Assembly: GCF_004115745.1 (NCBI RefSeq) | Contig: NZ_QXIL01000013.1 | Coordinates: 1 to 62,731 of the forward strand | Length of the DNA: 62,731 bases | Reading direction: 5' to 3' | Source of the DNA: Levilactobacillus suantsaii | GTDB lineage: Bacteria > Bacillota > Bacilli > Lactobacillales > Lactobacillaceae | Shown here: positions 26,819 through 35,872 of the stretch, piece after piece | How the letters are laid out: each line of letters opens with the position of its first letter | How positions within the stretch are numbered: the stretch's first letter is position 1 | The notes under the pieces: model-generated | What the model was told of the DNA's origin: nothing | Databases searched by the model: none | The model's input: only the letters and a program-made list of their open reading frames with translations | Translations under genes and position numbers: made by a program

Positions 26819-27793
26819 TTACTTAGTCTTCGCTGAGGTTAAGTAGTTGTGTTGCAGTTGCTTCAATTGGGCATTGGATAAGCCTAAGCCCTTGTGCAGG
26901 AATTTCTTCATGCTGCCATACTTGTGGTTGATAGCTTTGTACATTGCGTTGAGGTAAGCCATCCGGACACCGTTTTGAGCTTTGAAGTTAGAAACAACGG
27001 TTGGGGTTAAGGTCTTGCCTTGCGCCTTCCAACTGGCTTCTTGATGCTTCAAATTTTCTTTGTTAGTTTGAACCAAGTATTGGTTGGACTTCAGGTAATC
27101 TTTAGCAATCATTTTCTTGTCAAAGTTTAAAGCAGAGAGCACGAAAACGGTCCCCATACCAGCCCGGTCCTTACCAGCAGAGCAGTGCCACAGCACAGCT
27201 TTGTTCTTAGGGTTCTTCAGGAGTTCGTGGAAGAGAGTCTTATAGGCCTTGCGTCCTTGAGCCGATGTGATGGCTAGTCGATAGGATTTTTCCATCATCT
27301 TGACACCGGCGTTCTTCTTAGAAAAATCTGGGAAGGCGCCGAAGGACTTGTAGACAGGATCCTTAATTAATTTGACGCCTTTCATTTTGACGTCGGGGCT
27401 CTGCTTTTGTTCCTTGATAGTCCGTAAATCAATATCAGTGGCAACGTGGTAAGTCTTGACCAGTTTCTTTTGGTCGGCTTTAGTTAAATGCGATAAACTG
27501 TTGGAGCGAATCAAACGGTGAACCTTAATCTTCTGGCCGTCCTTGTTGATGTAACCACCTAAGTCGCGGGCGTTGGAAGCGCCTTGAAGTTTGATGTGTT
27601 TGGAAGCCGATTTAGCGACTTTCGCCTTGACGGTCTTAATCTTGGCGCCCTTAGCCTTTTTCGCCTTCTTGGCCTTGACCGTTTGACTGGTCTTAGCGTG
27701 AGTGGCGGCTTCCACGTTCATTAAGGGTTGTTGCCAACCTAAAGTGGTCGCCAAAAGCAACGCAGAGACTAAGGTGCTGACACGTTTATTCAT
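26819..27793 (-). CDS. secreted tyrosine-protein phosphatase
   Basis: A 324-residue exported protein. A signal peptide (about residues 1-30, cleavage near VEAATHA) is followed by a Lys/Ala/Thr-rich basic segment (about 34-65), then a protein tyrosine/serine phosphatase domain. The domain has SNARDLGGY near residue 73, RSNSLSHLT, and the P-loop HCSAGKDRAGMG near 203 (consensus HCxxGKxR). The type is the Y_phosphatase3/LipA-like family, whose members act on phosphotyrosine or phosphoinositides. The basic linker may tether it to wall polymers or membranes (inference). A GAGGAGG site precedes the ATG. It is monocistronic. Confidence 0.92.
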   Translation of the reverse strand: MNKRVSTLVSALLLATTLGWQQPLMNVEAATHAKTSQTVKAKKAKKAKGAKIKTVKAKVAKSASKHIKLQGASNARDLGGYINKDGQKIKVHRLIRSNSLSHLTKADQKKLVKTYHVATDIDLRTIKEQKQSPDVKMKGVKLIKDPVYKSFGAFPDFSKKNAGVKMMEKSYRLAITSAQGRKAYKTLFHELLKNPKNKAVLWHCSAGKDRAGMGTVFVLSALNFDKKMIAKDYLKSNQYLVQTNKENLKHQEASWKAQGKTLTPTVVSNFKAQNGVRMAYLNAMYKAINHKYGSMKKFLHKGLGLSNAQLKQLQHNYLTSAKTK

Positions 27794-28056
27794 GAATAAC
27801 TCCTCCTCTTCTTATGGTACAGTGCTAGGATACCAACGGTGTGTAACGAAACCGTGTTAGTCGTGTAAAGATAGCGGGCAAGTTGGCTAATTTGCCACAA
27901 TGATATTAATAGGGACCATCTTTTCGGGATTAGGAGCAAGTTAATCAGCAGCTTAGCAAGTATATCAGCCACGCTATAAGTCCAAATAAGTGGCGGCCAG
28001 CTGGGGGTTAGTCTTAAAATAATCACCGATAACAATTTACTTTAGGAGGTTACGAG

Positions 28057-28809
28057 ATGGACGTGCAGATTTTACGCGACCAGTTGACGTTACGCGGGAC
28101 ACTGAAAAAACCGGACAGGGCATCGTTTGATTTAGTGGTGTTGATGCATGGGTTCACGGCTAACCGGGGCATCGCGCCCGACCAATTGCTGTATCAGCTG
28201 GCGGAACGGTTTGAAGCGAAGGACCTGGCCACCTTGCGGTTTGATTTTAACGGCCACGGCACTAGTGATGGTCAATTCAAGGACATGACGGTCTTAAACG
28301 AAATCAGTGATGGCAAGGCCATTTTGGATTACGCTCGCCAGCTAAAGGGCGTGCGCCGGATTTACTTGTTAGGCCACTCGCAGGGCGGGGTGGTCGCCAG
28401 CATGTTGGCCGGGTACTACCACGAAAAAATCGACAAACTTGTGTTGATGGCCCCCGCGGCAACGTTGAAGGACGATGCCTTAAAGGGAGACACCCAGGGC
28501 TTTACCTATGATCCGCAGAATATCCCCGACGAACTACCGATTAAAAAGGGGTTAACGTTGGGCGGCTTTTACTTACGCACTGCTCAAACTTTGCCCATCT
28601 ACGAGGTGGCACAGCAATACCAAGGTCCAGTTTGTCTGATTCACGGGTTGGCCGACCGAGTCGTCGACCACGTGGCGTCGACTCGTTACGACGAAGTCTA
28701 TCAACATGATGAATTGAACCTGTTGCCCCACGCCGACCATAAGTTTACGATGGGCGATTCGCGGCAAAAGGCATTAGACATTGCAACGCGGTTTTTGCTG
28801 AGTGATTAA
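28057..28809 (+). CDS. cinnamoyl/feruloyl esterase, alpha/beta hydrolase
   Basis: A 250-residue cytoplasmic esterase that closely resembles the L. johnsonii cinnamoyl esterase LJ0536. It shares the GHSQGGVVASMLAG elbow (Ser108), the APAATLKDDALKGDTQG and LTLGGFYLR insertion that binds the phenolic ring, Asp200 in HGLADRVV, and His228 in HADHKF. It should cleave esters of ferulic, caffeic or p-coumaric acid. TAGGAGG lies before the ATG. It has its own terminator. With lpdCBD in the same window it supports a plant-phenolic niche. Other carboxyl esters are possible substrates. Confidence 0.9.
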   Translation: MDVQILRDQLTLRGTLKKPDRASFDLVVLMHGFTANRGIAPDQLLYQLAERFEAKDLATLRFDFNGHGTSDGQFKDMTVLNEISDGKAILDYARQLKGVRRIYLLGHSQGGVVASMLAGYYHEKIDKLVLMAPAATLKDDALKGDTQGFTYDPQNIPDELPIKKGLTLGGFYLRTAQTLPIYEVAQQYQGPVCLIHGLADRVVDHVASTRYDEVYQHDELNLLPHADHKFTMGDSRQKALDIATRFLLSD

Positions 28810-28835
28810 GGTGATTAACTAAATCGATGCCAAAT

Positions 28836-28870
28836 AAAAAGGACCTGGGCATGCCGCCCAAGTCCTTTTT
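28836..28870. terminator. bidirectional terminator between the esterase and helD
   Basis: AAAAAGGACCTGGGC pairs with GCCCAAGTCCTTTTT, with one internal mismatch, A-runs and T-runs. Confidence 0.9.
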
Positions 28871-28884
28871 AGCGCTGTGACAAG

Positions 28885-31191
28885 TTAATTCGATAATTCA
28901 TGTTCAATCCGCAAATCACTCTGCGGGATTTTTTCCGACGCAATCAACGGGGAAACCGGTCCGATGCTCAGCAAGGTCAAATGATGCATGGCCCGTGATG
29001 CAATCGTATAGAGGGTTCCGGTGAACTGTTGGTCAGGGTAGTTTTCTGCCGAGACGTTGTAGGCGATGACGCTATCAAACTCTAAGCCCTTGGCCAGATA
29101 AATCGGCAGGACTACCACGCCGGTCGGCAAGGTCCGATCGGTATCGGTCAAGCGGGTCAAATCAAAGTCCATATGGAGTTCTTGATAAACGTACTTGGCT
29201 TCGGCGGTGTTCTTAGTCAGAATCGCCACCGTGCCGTTGGTCGCTAGTTCACTCCGCAGTTCATGGGCCAACGCCTTGAAGGCGGACGCCGTATCGTAGC
29301 GAATGACCACTTTAGGCAGGTCACCATCGCGGTTGAAGGCTTCGATTTTATCGCCATCCGGCAAGAGCGCCTTGGCGAAGGTTGTGATCGGTAACGTCGA
29401 ACGGTAAGACCGCCGCAGCGTGATCAGGCGCGACTTCTTGGCGTGGAGGGCCACCCCCAGATTCTTTAAGAGGTCTTCCGGAGATTCGACGGCCTTGAAG
29501 AGGGCCTGTTCGCTATCGCCTAATAACGTGAGCTTGGCGCGCGGAAAGGCGTGTTGCAAGTAAACCAGTTGGGCGATTGAATAGTCCTGCATCTCATCGA
29601 CGAAGAGGTGTTGCATCTGGTGGTTTTGGCCGCCACCGATTAACAGGTCGCGCATGTAAAGTAACGGTGCGGCGTCAGTCAACGCCAGCTTGTGGAACTC
29701 GATGTCGTGCTGGTAGCGGTCGATGATGGCCTGCCATTGGTCGGTCGTGACGTTTTCGGGCAGCGGACACTGCTTCAAAAAGGCGGTGTACTGGCTGTAA
29801 ACGTCTAAGAAGTAACCGTTATAAATGGCGTCATCGACCTGCCGTAAGCGCCGGCGGACGATTTGGCGGGCGAGAAAGTCAATCTCGTCATCGAGTTGTT
29901 CGAACTGGCCAAGGTGCTTACTGCCCAGTAAGTTATGGTAGTCTTCGTCACTTAACTGGTCGATAGTGTCGCGGACCCAGTCGGCCTTGGCTTCTTCGGC
30001 GATCCGTTGGCGCAATCGCTTTTCCAGGGCGTTCTTGGTCTTTAAGAAGCGTTCGGCCGCCGGAAAAGTAGTCGGGAAGCTATCGTAGATGTCCTGGATT
30101 TCTTGATGGCCAAAGAAGACCCGGCCCTTGAACCGAATATCAGTGAACTTCAGGTCGGTCGCGGTCTGGTGGGTGCAGTAGTCAGCCACGGCCGTCATCA
30201 TTGCGGCGCTTTCTTGGAAGTTGCGGACTGCTTGATTGACGGGGTGTTGCTGGTCGCTTTCGTAGCGGTCGAATTGCGTTTGCACGTTGAGCCCTTGGAA
30301 CCGTTGGGTCAAAAATTCGGCTAACGTGACCTGGCGCATGTTGCGTTCCCCTAAACTAGGCAAGACGTCACTGATGTAGTGGCTGAACAGCCGGTTGGGC
30401 GAGAAGAGGACGATTTGGTCGGCTTCGAGGTCGCGACGACTGTGGTAAAGCAGAAAGGCGATCCGTTGCAGAATTGCAGAGGTCTTGCCGGAACCGGCGA
30501 CTCCCTGGACTACCAACAAGTCGCTATGCACGTCACGAATGATGTCGTTTTGCTCGCGTTGAATCGTGGCCACGATGTTTTGCATGGTGGTGTCGTTTTG
30601 TTCGCCTAAGACGTGCTGGAGCATCTCGTCACCCACAGTCTCATTGGTGTCGAACATGCTTTGAATCTGGCCGTCTTGAATCAGGAACTGGCGCTTCTTG
30701 AGTAGGTCAGTCTGTTGCCGGCCAGCCGGCGTGTCGTAGGCGACCTGGCCTAAGACCCCGTTGTAGTAGATACTGGAAATCGGGGCCCGCCAGTCGTAGA
30801 CCAGAAAGTTCTCATCATCATCGACGAACGAGGCCGTCCCAATATAGAGGGATTCGGGTTTCGTTTCGTCAGGATCTTGGATATCGATGCGACCAAAGTA
30901 GGGGGACTTTTGGAGTTCCCGATAGGTCGCTAACTGGTCTTGGATAATGTTTTGGTTTTCAGTCAGCCGCGAGACTAAGGCCCGTTGCTGTTGAAGTTCG
31001 GCACTGGTTTCGATTCGGTCATCGACTTCAAACCAGTTCACGGACGTGTTTTCGCTATAGTTTTTCAACACGTTACGCAACTCGTGGTGGGCGTCGTTAT
31101 ATTCGGCCGTGGTCCGGTCGAGGCGCTGACCAATCTGGTGGACCACGTCGTCCACGCGGTGTTGCTCGTGTGCTTGTTCGTTGGTGGTCAA
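28885..31191 (-). CDS. helD: RNA polymerase recycling motor HelD (UvrD/Rep-like ATPase)
   Basis: A 768-residue superfamily 1 ATPase that in Gram-positive bacteria releases stalled RNA polymerase from DNA. A long N-terminal coiled coil (about residues 1-90) fits the arm that inserts into the secondary channel. The Walker A motif VVQGVAGSGKTSAILQRI is near residue 230, the Walker B region FVDEMQDYS near 520, and the C-terminal helicase motifs include LRRSYRST and GLEFDSVI. The TTG at 31191 is 8 bases after AAAGGAGG, so I prefer it to longer frames. It is monocistronic and convergent with the esterase. Confidence 0.9.
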   Translation of the reverse strand: MTTNEQAHEQHRVDDVVHQIGQRLDRTTAEYNDAHHELRNVLKNYSENTSVNWFEVDDRIETSAELQQQRALVSRLTENQNIIQDQLATYRELQKSPYFGRIDIQDPDETKPESLYIGTASFVDDDENFLVYDWRAPISSIYYNGVLGQVAYDTPAGRQQTDLLKKRQFLIQDGQIQSMFDTNETVGDEMLQHVLGEQNDTTMQNIVATIQREQNDIIRDVHSDLLVVQGVAGSGKTSAILQRIAFLLYHSRRDLEADQIVLFSPNRLFSHYISDVLPSLGERNMRQVTLAEFLTQRFQGLNVQTQFDRYESDQQHPVNQAVRNFQESAAMMTAVADYCTHQTATDLKFTDIRFKGRVFFGHQEIQDIYDSFPTTFPAAERFLKTKNALEKRLRQRIAEEAKADWVRDTIDQLSDEDYHNLLGSKHLGQFEQLDDEIDFLARQIVRRRLRQVDDAIYNGYFLDVYSQYTAFLKQCPLPENVTTDQWQAIIDRYQHDIEFHKLALTDAAPLLYMRDLLIGGGQNHQMQHLFVDEMQDYSIAQLVYLQHAFPRAKLTLLGDSEQALFKAVESPEDLLKNLGVALHAKKSRLITLRRSYRSTLPITTFAKALLPDGDKIEAFNRDGDLPKVVIRYDTASAFKALAHELRSELATNGTVAILTKNTAEAKYVYQELHMDFDLTRLTDTDRTLPTGVVVLPIYLAKGLEFDSVIAYNVSAENYPDQQFTGTLYTIASRAMHHLTLLSIGPVSPLIASEKIPQSDLRIEHELSN

Positions 31192-31323
31192 GATGACCGC
31201 CTCCTTTATAGAGTTCGCTAAATTGCTTAACAAGTTTAGTCACATTTGGGGGCAGTGTCAATGAAAGACCGTTGTGGAAATGACTTGGGCCCCGAATTTC
31301 TAAACGACCGGCTGGAATTTCAG

Positions 31324-31352
31324 TTTACTTTCGCCCTTAAATCCACTAAACT
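31324..31352 (+). promoter_or_regulatory. promoter of the T-box-trpS unit
   Basis: TTTACT and TAAACT are separated by 17 bases, and the T-box stem I begins 11 bases after the -10. Confidence 0.7.
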
Positions 31353-31362
31353 GTAGGCATAT

Positions 31363-31565
31363 GTTTCAATGAAGTAGGTCCATTTTAGAGAAGTGCTCCC
31401 CGGCTGCAAGGGCGCTATGACCGAAGTGGGTTGAAACGACACTAAACGACGATAAAACTCGCGGGGGCCCCGTTAACGGCTAAAAGTGATGGTCAATTGG
31501 ACCATAAATTAGGTGGTACCGCGCATTAGCGTCCTATTGGAGCAATCCAGTAGGGCGCTTTTTCA
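31363..31565 (+). ncRNA. T-box leader, tryptophan-specific
   Basis: Stem I closes with GTTTCAA (31363-31369) and TTGAAAC (31431-31437). The specifier loop GAAGTGGG contains TGG (31427-31429), the Trp codon. The T-box AGGTGGTACCGCG is at 31511-31523. A terminator stem follows (AGCGTCCTATTGG with CCAGTAGGGCGCT, then T residues). Uncharged tRNA-Trp should stabilise the antiterminator and turn on trpS. Confidence 0.95.
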
Positions 31566-31581
31566 GAAAGGAAGATTTTCA

Positions 31582-32601
31582 ATGACTCAAAAACACGTCT
31601 TTTTAACTGGTGACCGACCAACCGGTAAACTGCACATCGGCCACTACGTCGGGTCCCTCAAGAACCGGGTCCAACTCCAAAATTCCGGGGACTATGAGCC
31701 CTACATCATGATTGCGGATACGCAAGCGTTGACCGATAACGCCCGCGACCCCGAAAAGATTCAACACAGCTTACTTCAAGTGGCTTTAGACTACCTGGCA
31801 GTGGGACTCGACCCACAAAAGTCGACGCTGTTGGTGCAATCCCAGATTCCCGCCCTGAGCGAACTGACCATGGTCTACTTGAATTTGATCACGGTGGCGC
31901 GGTTGAACCGGAACCCAACGGTCAAGACCGAAATCAAGCAAAAGGCCTTTGGCGAAAGTGTCCCGGCTGGTTTCTTCATCTACCCGGTCAGCCAAGCTGC
32001 TGACATCACTGCGTTCAAGGCAGACACGGTGCCCGTGGGTGACGACCAGGAACCGATGCTGGAGCAGACCCGCGAAATCGTGCGGAGCTTCAACAACATT
32101 TATGGGCAAAAAATCTTGGTGGAACCCGAAGGCTACTTCCCACCGAAGGGCCAAGGTCGGATTCCCGGTCTAGATGGCAACGCCAAGATGAGTAAGTCAC
32201 TGAACAACGCCATCTATCTGGGTGACGATGCCGACACCATCCAAAAGAAGGTCATGTCGATGTACACCGACCCGACCCACGTCCACGTCGAAGACCCCGG
32301 TCACATCGAAGGAAACACGGTCTTCACTTACCTAGACATCTTTGGTACGGATCAGGCCAAAATCGCCGACTTAAAGGCGCAATATCAACACGGTGGTCTG
32401 GGAGATGTTAAAATTAAACGGTACCTAAACGAGGTGCTCCAAGCCGAATTGAAGCCGATTCGCGAGCGGCGCGAACAGTTTGCGGCCGACCCAGCTAGCG
32501 TTTACGCTATCTTGAAAAAAGGCAGTGAGAAGGCTAACCAAGTGGCAGCTCAGACCCTGCACGAGGTTCGGCACGCGGTTGGGGTGGATTACTTCGGTTA
32601 G
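31582..32601 (+). CDS. trpS: tryptophanyl-tRNA synthetase
   Basis: Charges tRNA-Trp. A class I synthetase of 339 residues with the HIGH variant [11 protein letters not shown] near residue 15 and KMSKS in [11 protein letters not shown] near residue 203. It is the longer Gram-positive type (TrpRS-II-like). The ATG at 31582 follows GAAAGGAAG. Expression is controlled by the upstream T-box. The Ppx/GppA gene follows after 18 bases. Confidence 0.96.
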   Translation: MTQKHVFLTGDRPTGKLHIGHYVGSLKNRVQLQNSGDYEPYIMIADTQALTDNARDPEKIQHSLLQVALDYLAVGLDPQKSTLLVQSQIPALSELTMVYLNLITVARLNRNPTVKTEIKQKAFGESVPAGFFIYPVSQAADITAFKADTVPVGDDQEPMLEQTREIVRSFNNIYGQKILVEPEGYFPPKGQGRIPGLDGNAKMSKSLNNAIYLGDDADTIQKKVMSMYTDPTHVHVEDPGHIEGNTVFTYLDIFGTDQAKIADLKAQYQHGGLGDVKIKRYLNEVLQAELKPIRERREQFAADPASVYAILKKGSEKANQVAAQTLHEVRHAVGVDYFG

Positions 32602-32619
32602 AAAAACGGGGGGACGGCC

Positions 32620-33540
32620 ATGCAGAATTTAGCCATTGTGGATTTAGGATCCAATTCAGTGCGGTTAGCCATTAACGAGTTGCGCGCCGACGGGACTTAT
32701 CGGGAAGTTAACCGGATTAAGGCCGATAGTCGCTTGTCCGAGGGGATGGGGCCGGAGAAGATTCTCCAGCCCAAAGCCATGGCCCGGACGATTACCGCGT
32801 TACGCTCGTTTCGACCTTACTATGAACACTTGCCTAACTTAATTGTGCGCGGCATCGCCACGGCGGCGGTCCGCCAAGCGCGGAACCGTAAGGAATTCTT
32901 GGCCCAGGTCAAAACGGCCACGGCTATCGATTTAGAAGTCCTATCCGGTGACCAGGAAGCCTATTACGATTATTTAGGTGCCGTCAATCGGTTGAAGGTC
33001 AAGGATTGCTTGTTATTGGATACCGGTGGCGCCAGTTGTGAATTGGTCCACGTCAAGGATGGTCACGACGCCAATCTGATCAGTGTGCCGTTTGGGGCGG
33101 TCAACCTCTCCGAACAGTTTCACCTCGACGACCAGGTCAGTGCCGTCGACCTCTTTTCCGCCCAGGTGTTTTTACGCGAACGCTTGCGTGACATCTGGTG
33201 GCTAAATGATGCCAAACACCTCCCCTTGGTGCTTCTGGGCGGGGCCAACCGGACGTTAGCCCGGATGAACCGCCAACAACAAAAAATCCTGCACGTGGAA
33301 AACATCCACGGTTACCGGCTCACGACTGATCAGGTGCTCTACACCTTCGAGCGGCTTTTACGGGTCCCACTGGCGGAACGCAAGTGGATCTCGGGCCTGG
33401 AACCGGAACGCGCTGACATCATCTTAGGTGGCATGTTACCGCTGGTCACGTTACTGCAAATGCTAGATTCGGACCGGGTGGTATTCTCCGAAAGTGGCGT
33501 GCGGGAAGGGATTATTTCAGAGTATCTCAGTCAACGTTAG
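32620..33540 (+). CDS. Ppx/GppA family phosphatase
   Basis: A 306-residue ASKHA-fold phosphatase related to exopolyphosphatase and guanosine pentaphosphate phosphatase. The N-terminal phosphate-1 motif VDLGSNSVRLAI, the middle IATAAVRQARNR and LLLDTGGASCELVHV near residue 131 are clear. It lacks the C-terminal HD domain of the longer Ppx proteins. It may hydrolyse polyphosphate or pppGpp. The short gaps on both sides (18 and 11 bases) suggest an operon with trpS and mvaA. Confidence 0.9.
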   Translation: MQNLAIVDLGSNSVRLAINELRADGTYREVNRIKADSRLSEGMGPEKILQPKAMARTITALRSFRPYYEHLPNLIVRGIATAAVRQARNRKEFLAQVKTATAIDLEVLSGDQEAYYDYLGAVNRLKVKDCLLLDTGGASCELVHVKDGHDANLISVPFGAVNLSEQFHLDDQVSAVDLFSAQVFLRERLRDIWWLNDAKHLPLVLLGGANRTLARMNRQQQKILHVENIHGYRLTTDQVLYTFERLLRVPLAERKWISGLEPERADIILGGMLPLVTLLQMLDSDRVVFSESGVREGIISEYLSQR

Positions 33541-33551
33541 GAGGGACCGCT

Positions 33552-34820
33552 ATGGCAACGTCCTTTTACCGGTTGCCCTACGCTAAGCGGCGTGACCGCT
33601 TGGCCCGCATTGCTAAGTGGCCGGTGGCGCAACTGGCGACCATCGCCCAATCGCGCCGGTCACAAGATGAAGAACTGATTGAAAACTACCTGACGACTTA
33701 CGGCTTGCCCGAAGGCGTGGCGGTCAATCTCCACGTCGATGGTCAGACCGTCGCCGTTCCGATGGTCACCGAGGAACCCTCGGTCATTGCGGCGGCCAGC
33801 AATGGTGGCCGGTTGTTAAACGATGGGCACCTGGGCATTACGACCGAGGTGACCCAGCGCGAGCTGATGGGGCAGATCGTCTGTCAACACGTGACGGATT
33901 CCGCGGCCTTGCAACAGTGGGTCACGACGCACACCGCGCACTTGTTGGCGGTGGCCAATGCCGCGCACCCGACGTTGCAAAACCATGGTGGCGGGGCTCG
34001 GTCGCTACGGGTACGCAAACTCCCACCCGACTGGGTGTCCATCGATTTGTTCGTCGACGTGGGTGAAGCCATGGGGGCTAACCTGGTCAACACCATGGCC
34101 GAAGCCGTCGTCCACGACATCCAAGTCAACACTGATGCAGACGTGTTGATGAGTATCTTAAGCAACTATGCCACGCACAGTTTGGCGACGGCTCGGTGCG
34201 CGATTCCGGTAACCAATTTACGGACCAAGACGCTGGCGGGAGCCACCGTGGCTAAACGGCTGTGTGCCGCCAGTGAGTTTGCTCAAGTCGACCCGTACCG
34301 AGCGGCCACTCACAACAAGGGCATCATGAACGGCATCGATGCCGTGGTGCTCGCGATGGGCAACGATTGGCGCGCCGTGGAGAGTGGGGCGCATGCTTAT
34401 GCTAGCCGCGACGGTCATTACCGCGGGCTTAGCCGCTGGTGGGTCGATGGTGACACGCTTCACGGTGAGCTGACGTTACCGCTGGCGTTAGGTACGGTCG
34501 GCGGTGCCACCAAGGTTTTTCCTTTGGTCGCCGTCAACCAACAATTAGCCCAGATCAAAGACGCCCGGCACTTGATGCGCGTGACCGCGGCTTTGGGCTT
34601 AGCCCAAAACGTCGCGGCGTTACGTGCGTTGGTCTTGGACGGCATCCAAAAAGGGCACATGCACTTACAACGTAAATCCTTAGCCCTATCGGTGGGGGCG
34701 ACCCCGGCAGAAGTGCCGGCGGTTCTTCTGCGGCTAACGGCAACGCAACCAACCACCGAACAGGCGCAAGCCGCGTTACGCGCGGTCCGCGCCGCCAATT
34801 CACAGAAAACGGGGGACTAA
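33552..34820 (+). CDS. mvaA: hydroxymethylglutaryl-CoA reductase, class II
   Basis: Makes mevalonate from HMG-CoA for isoprenoid synthesis by the mevalonate pathway, the route used by lactobacilli. Motifs are TEEPSVIAAASNG near residue 77 (catalytic Glu), DVGEAMGANLVNTM near residue 168, the Lys/Asp-containing THNKGIMNGIDAV near 258 and ALGTVGGAT near 311. A catalytic-type His is near the C-terminal HMHLQRKSLAL. The 422-residue length fits class II enzymes. Neighbours are a Ppx/GppA gene (11-base gap) and an HExxH protein (7-base gap). Confidence 0.95.
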   Translation: MATSFYRLPYAKRRDRLARIAKWPVAQLATIAQSRRSQDEELIENYLTTYGLPEGVAVNLHVDGQTVAVPMVTEEPSVIAAASNGGRLLNDGHLGITTEVTQRELMGQIVCQHVTDSAALQQWVTTHTAHLLAVANAAHPTLQNHGGGARSLRVRKLPPDWVSIDLFVDVGEAMGANLVNTMAEAVVHDIQVNTDADVLMSILSNYATHSLATARCAIPVTNLRTKTLAGATVAKRLCAASEFAQVDPYRAATHNKGIMNGIDAVVLAMGNDWRAVESGAHAYASRDGHYRGLSRWWVDGDTLHGELTLPLALGTVGGATKVFPLVAVNQQLAQIKDARHLMRVTAALGLAQNVAALRALVLDGIQKGHMHLQRKSLALSVGATPAEVPAVLLRLTATQPTTEQAQAALRAVRAANSQKTGD

Positions 34821-34827
34821 ACTTATT

Positions 34828-35793
34828 ATGGAAGCAAAAGATGTTCAATTATCGCCAGTGGTTCAAGGGTTAATCAATGAAGTTAACGGCAAGTTCCCAG
34901 GGAAAGTCGAAGTTCAATTCATTGGTCAGCTCCAGTCGGGTTACGTCCGGCACGACCAGGCGCAACAGGTCCAAGATGGCAATAATATCGTCATCCAGGT
35001 GGCCGATTTAACGGCGCCGAACTACACGGCGTCTCACGAATTATTACATTTGCTGATGATTTTATCGGGTTTTCCACAGGTCTTCTTCAGTCTGACCACG
35101 GGCAACACCCAACTCGACGAACAACTGATGATCATGGGGACTGAACTCTACGATATCGTTAGCCACATCGTCGTGGTCAGCGAACAGCGTAAGCACGAGT
35201 TGATTACGCCGGAAATCGAGGAGATGTACTTGAAGGGGGTTCGGGCCACTATCAAGCCGGAACCGACCCCGGTCGACGACGAGATGACGTTGCGGACCTT
35301 GACCTTGTTAGACGCGCTGGTCTTCTTCGGTGACGGTCACGACGACATCATCGCCCAATTCAAGCGCGATTACCCGATCAGCTTAGAAGCTGCTCAGAAG
35401 TTATACGCGTTGATCACGGCTAAACCGATTGACTCACCGTTTACGCTACGGCGCAACGTGGTCAAGTTGTTCCGGGCCTTTGACGAACAATTGGAGGCTT
35501 GGCACTTACCCGCGTTGCATAATGCGGAGTTCACGACTTTGACCAGTGTCGTCTCCAAGCGGCAGTTGGGCTTACAAGTACGGCAAATGTTTGAACTGTA
35601 CCATTCGGACATGCACGACAAACACAGCCAACGGCGGGCATACGTGGGCTTCAACCGGGCGGACAACCAGAACGCCTTCGTCTTGTCAGCACCAAAGCCC
35701 AGCGAAGACACCCCGGATTACTACACCAAGATTTACGACATGACCGTCGCGGACCTCTTCAAGATGTTGAAAATGCCGTACATTTTACGGTAG
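34828..35793 (+). CDS. uncharacterised HExxH protein (IpaB/EvcA-annotated family)
   Basis: A 321-residue cytoplasmic protein of a lactobacillar family usually labelled IpaB/EvcA, a name with no functional support. It contains a zincin-type helix, SHELLHLLMILSG near residue 70, with HExxH. A downstream acidic candidate for the third metal ligand is not obvious. The C-terminal half (about 150-321) is helical with no signature I recognise. There are no signal peptide or membrane segments. It starts 7 bases after mvaA, so it is cotranscribed with it; this neighbourhood is common in lactobacilli. It could be an intracellular metallopeptidase or an inactive relative. Confidence 0.75.
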   Translation: MEAKDVQLSPVVQGLINEVNGKFPGKVEVQFIGQLQSGYVRHDQAQQVQDGNNIVIQVADLTAPNYTASHELLHLLMILSGFPQVFFSLTTGNTQLDEQLMIMGTELYDIVSHIVVVSEQRKHELITPEIEEMYLKGVRATIKPEPTPVDDEMTLRTLTLLDALVFFGDGHDDIIAQFKRDYPISLEAAQKLYALITAKPIDSPFTLRRNVVKLFRAFDEQLEAWHLPALHNAEFTTLTSVVSKRQLGLQVRQMFELYHSDMHDKHSQRRAYVGFNRADNQNAFVLSAPKPSEDTPDYYTKIYDMTVADLFKMLKMPYILR

Positions 35794-35872
35794 TCTAGAA
35801 GAGACGGGACCCTTAAACGAGTGGGCCCCCACTTGGGAAGTTGTCCCAAGCGTAATGTTAGGGGGATTTTAG

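Noticed and set aside
27790-28035. Open frame of 81 codons upstream of the phosphatase gene on the minus strand
   Set aside because: No good ribosome binding site, no family resemblance, and it occupies the divergent promoter region.
35800-35845. Terminator before the sirtuin gene
   Set aside because: Short hairpins (CTTGGGA/TCCCAAG) are present but no T-run follows, so I did not call it.
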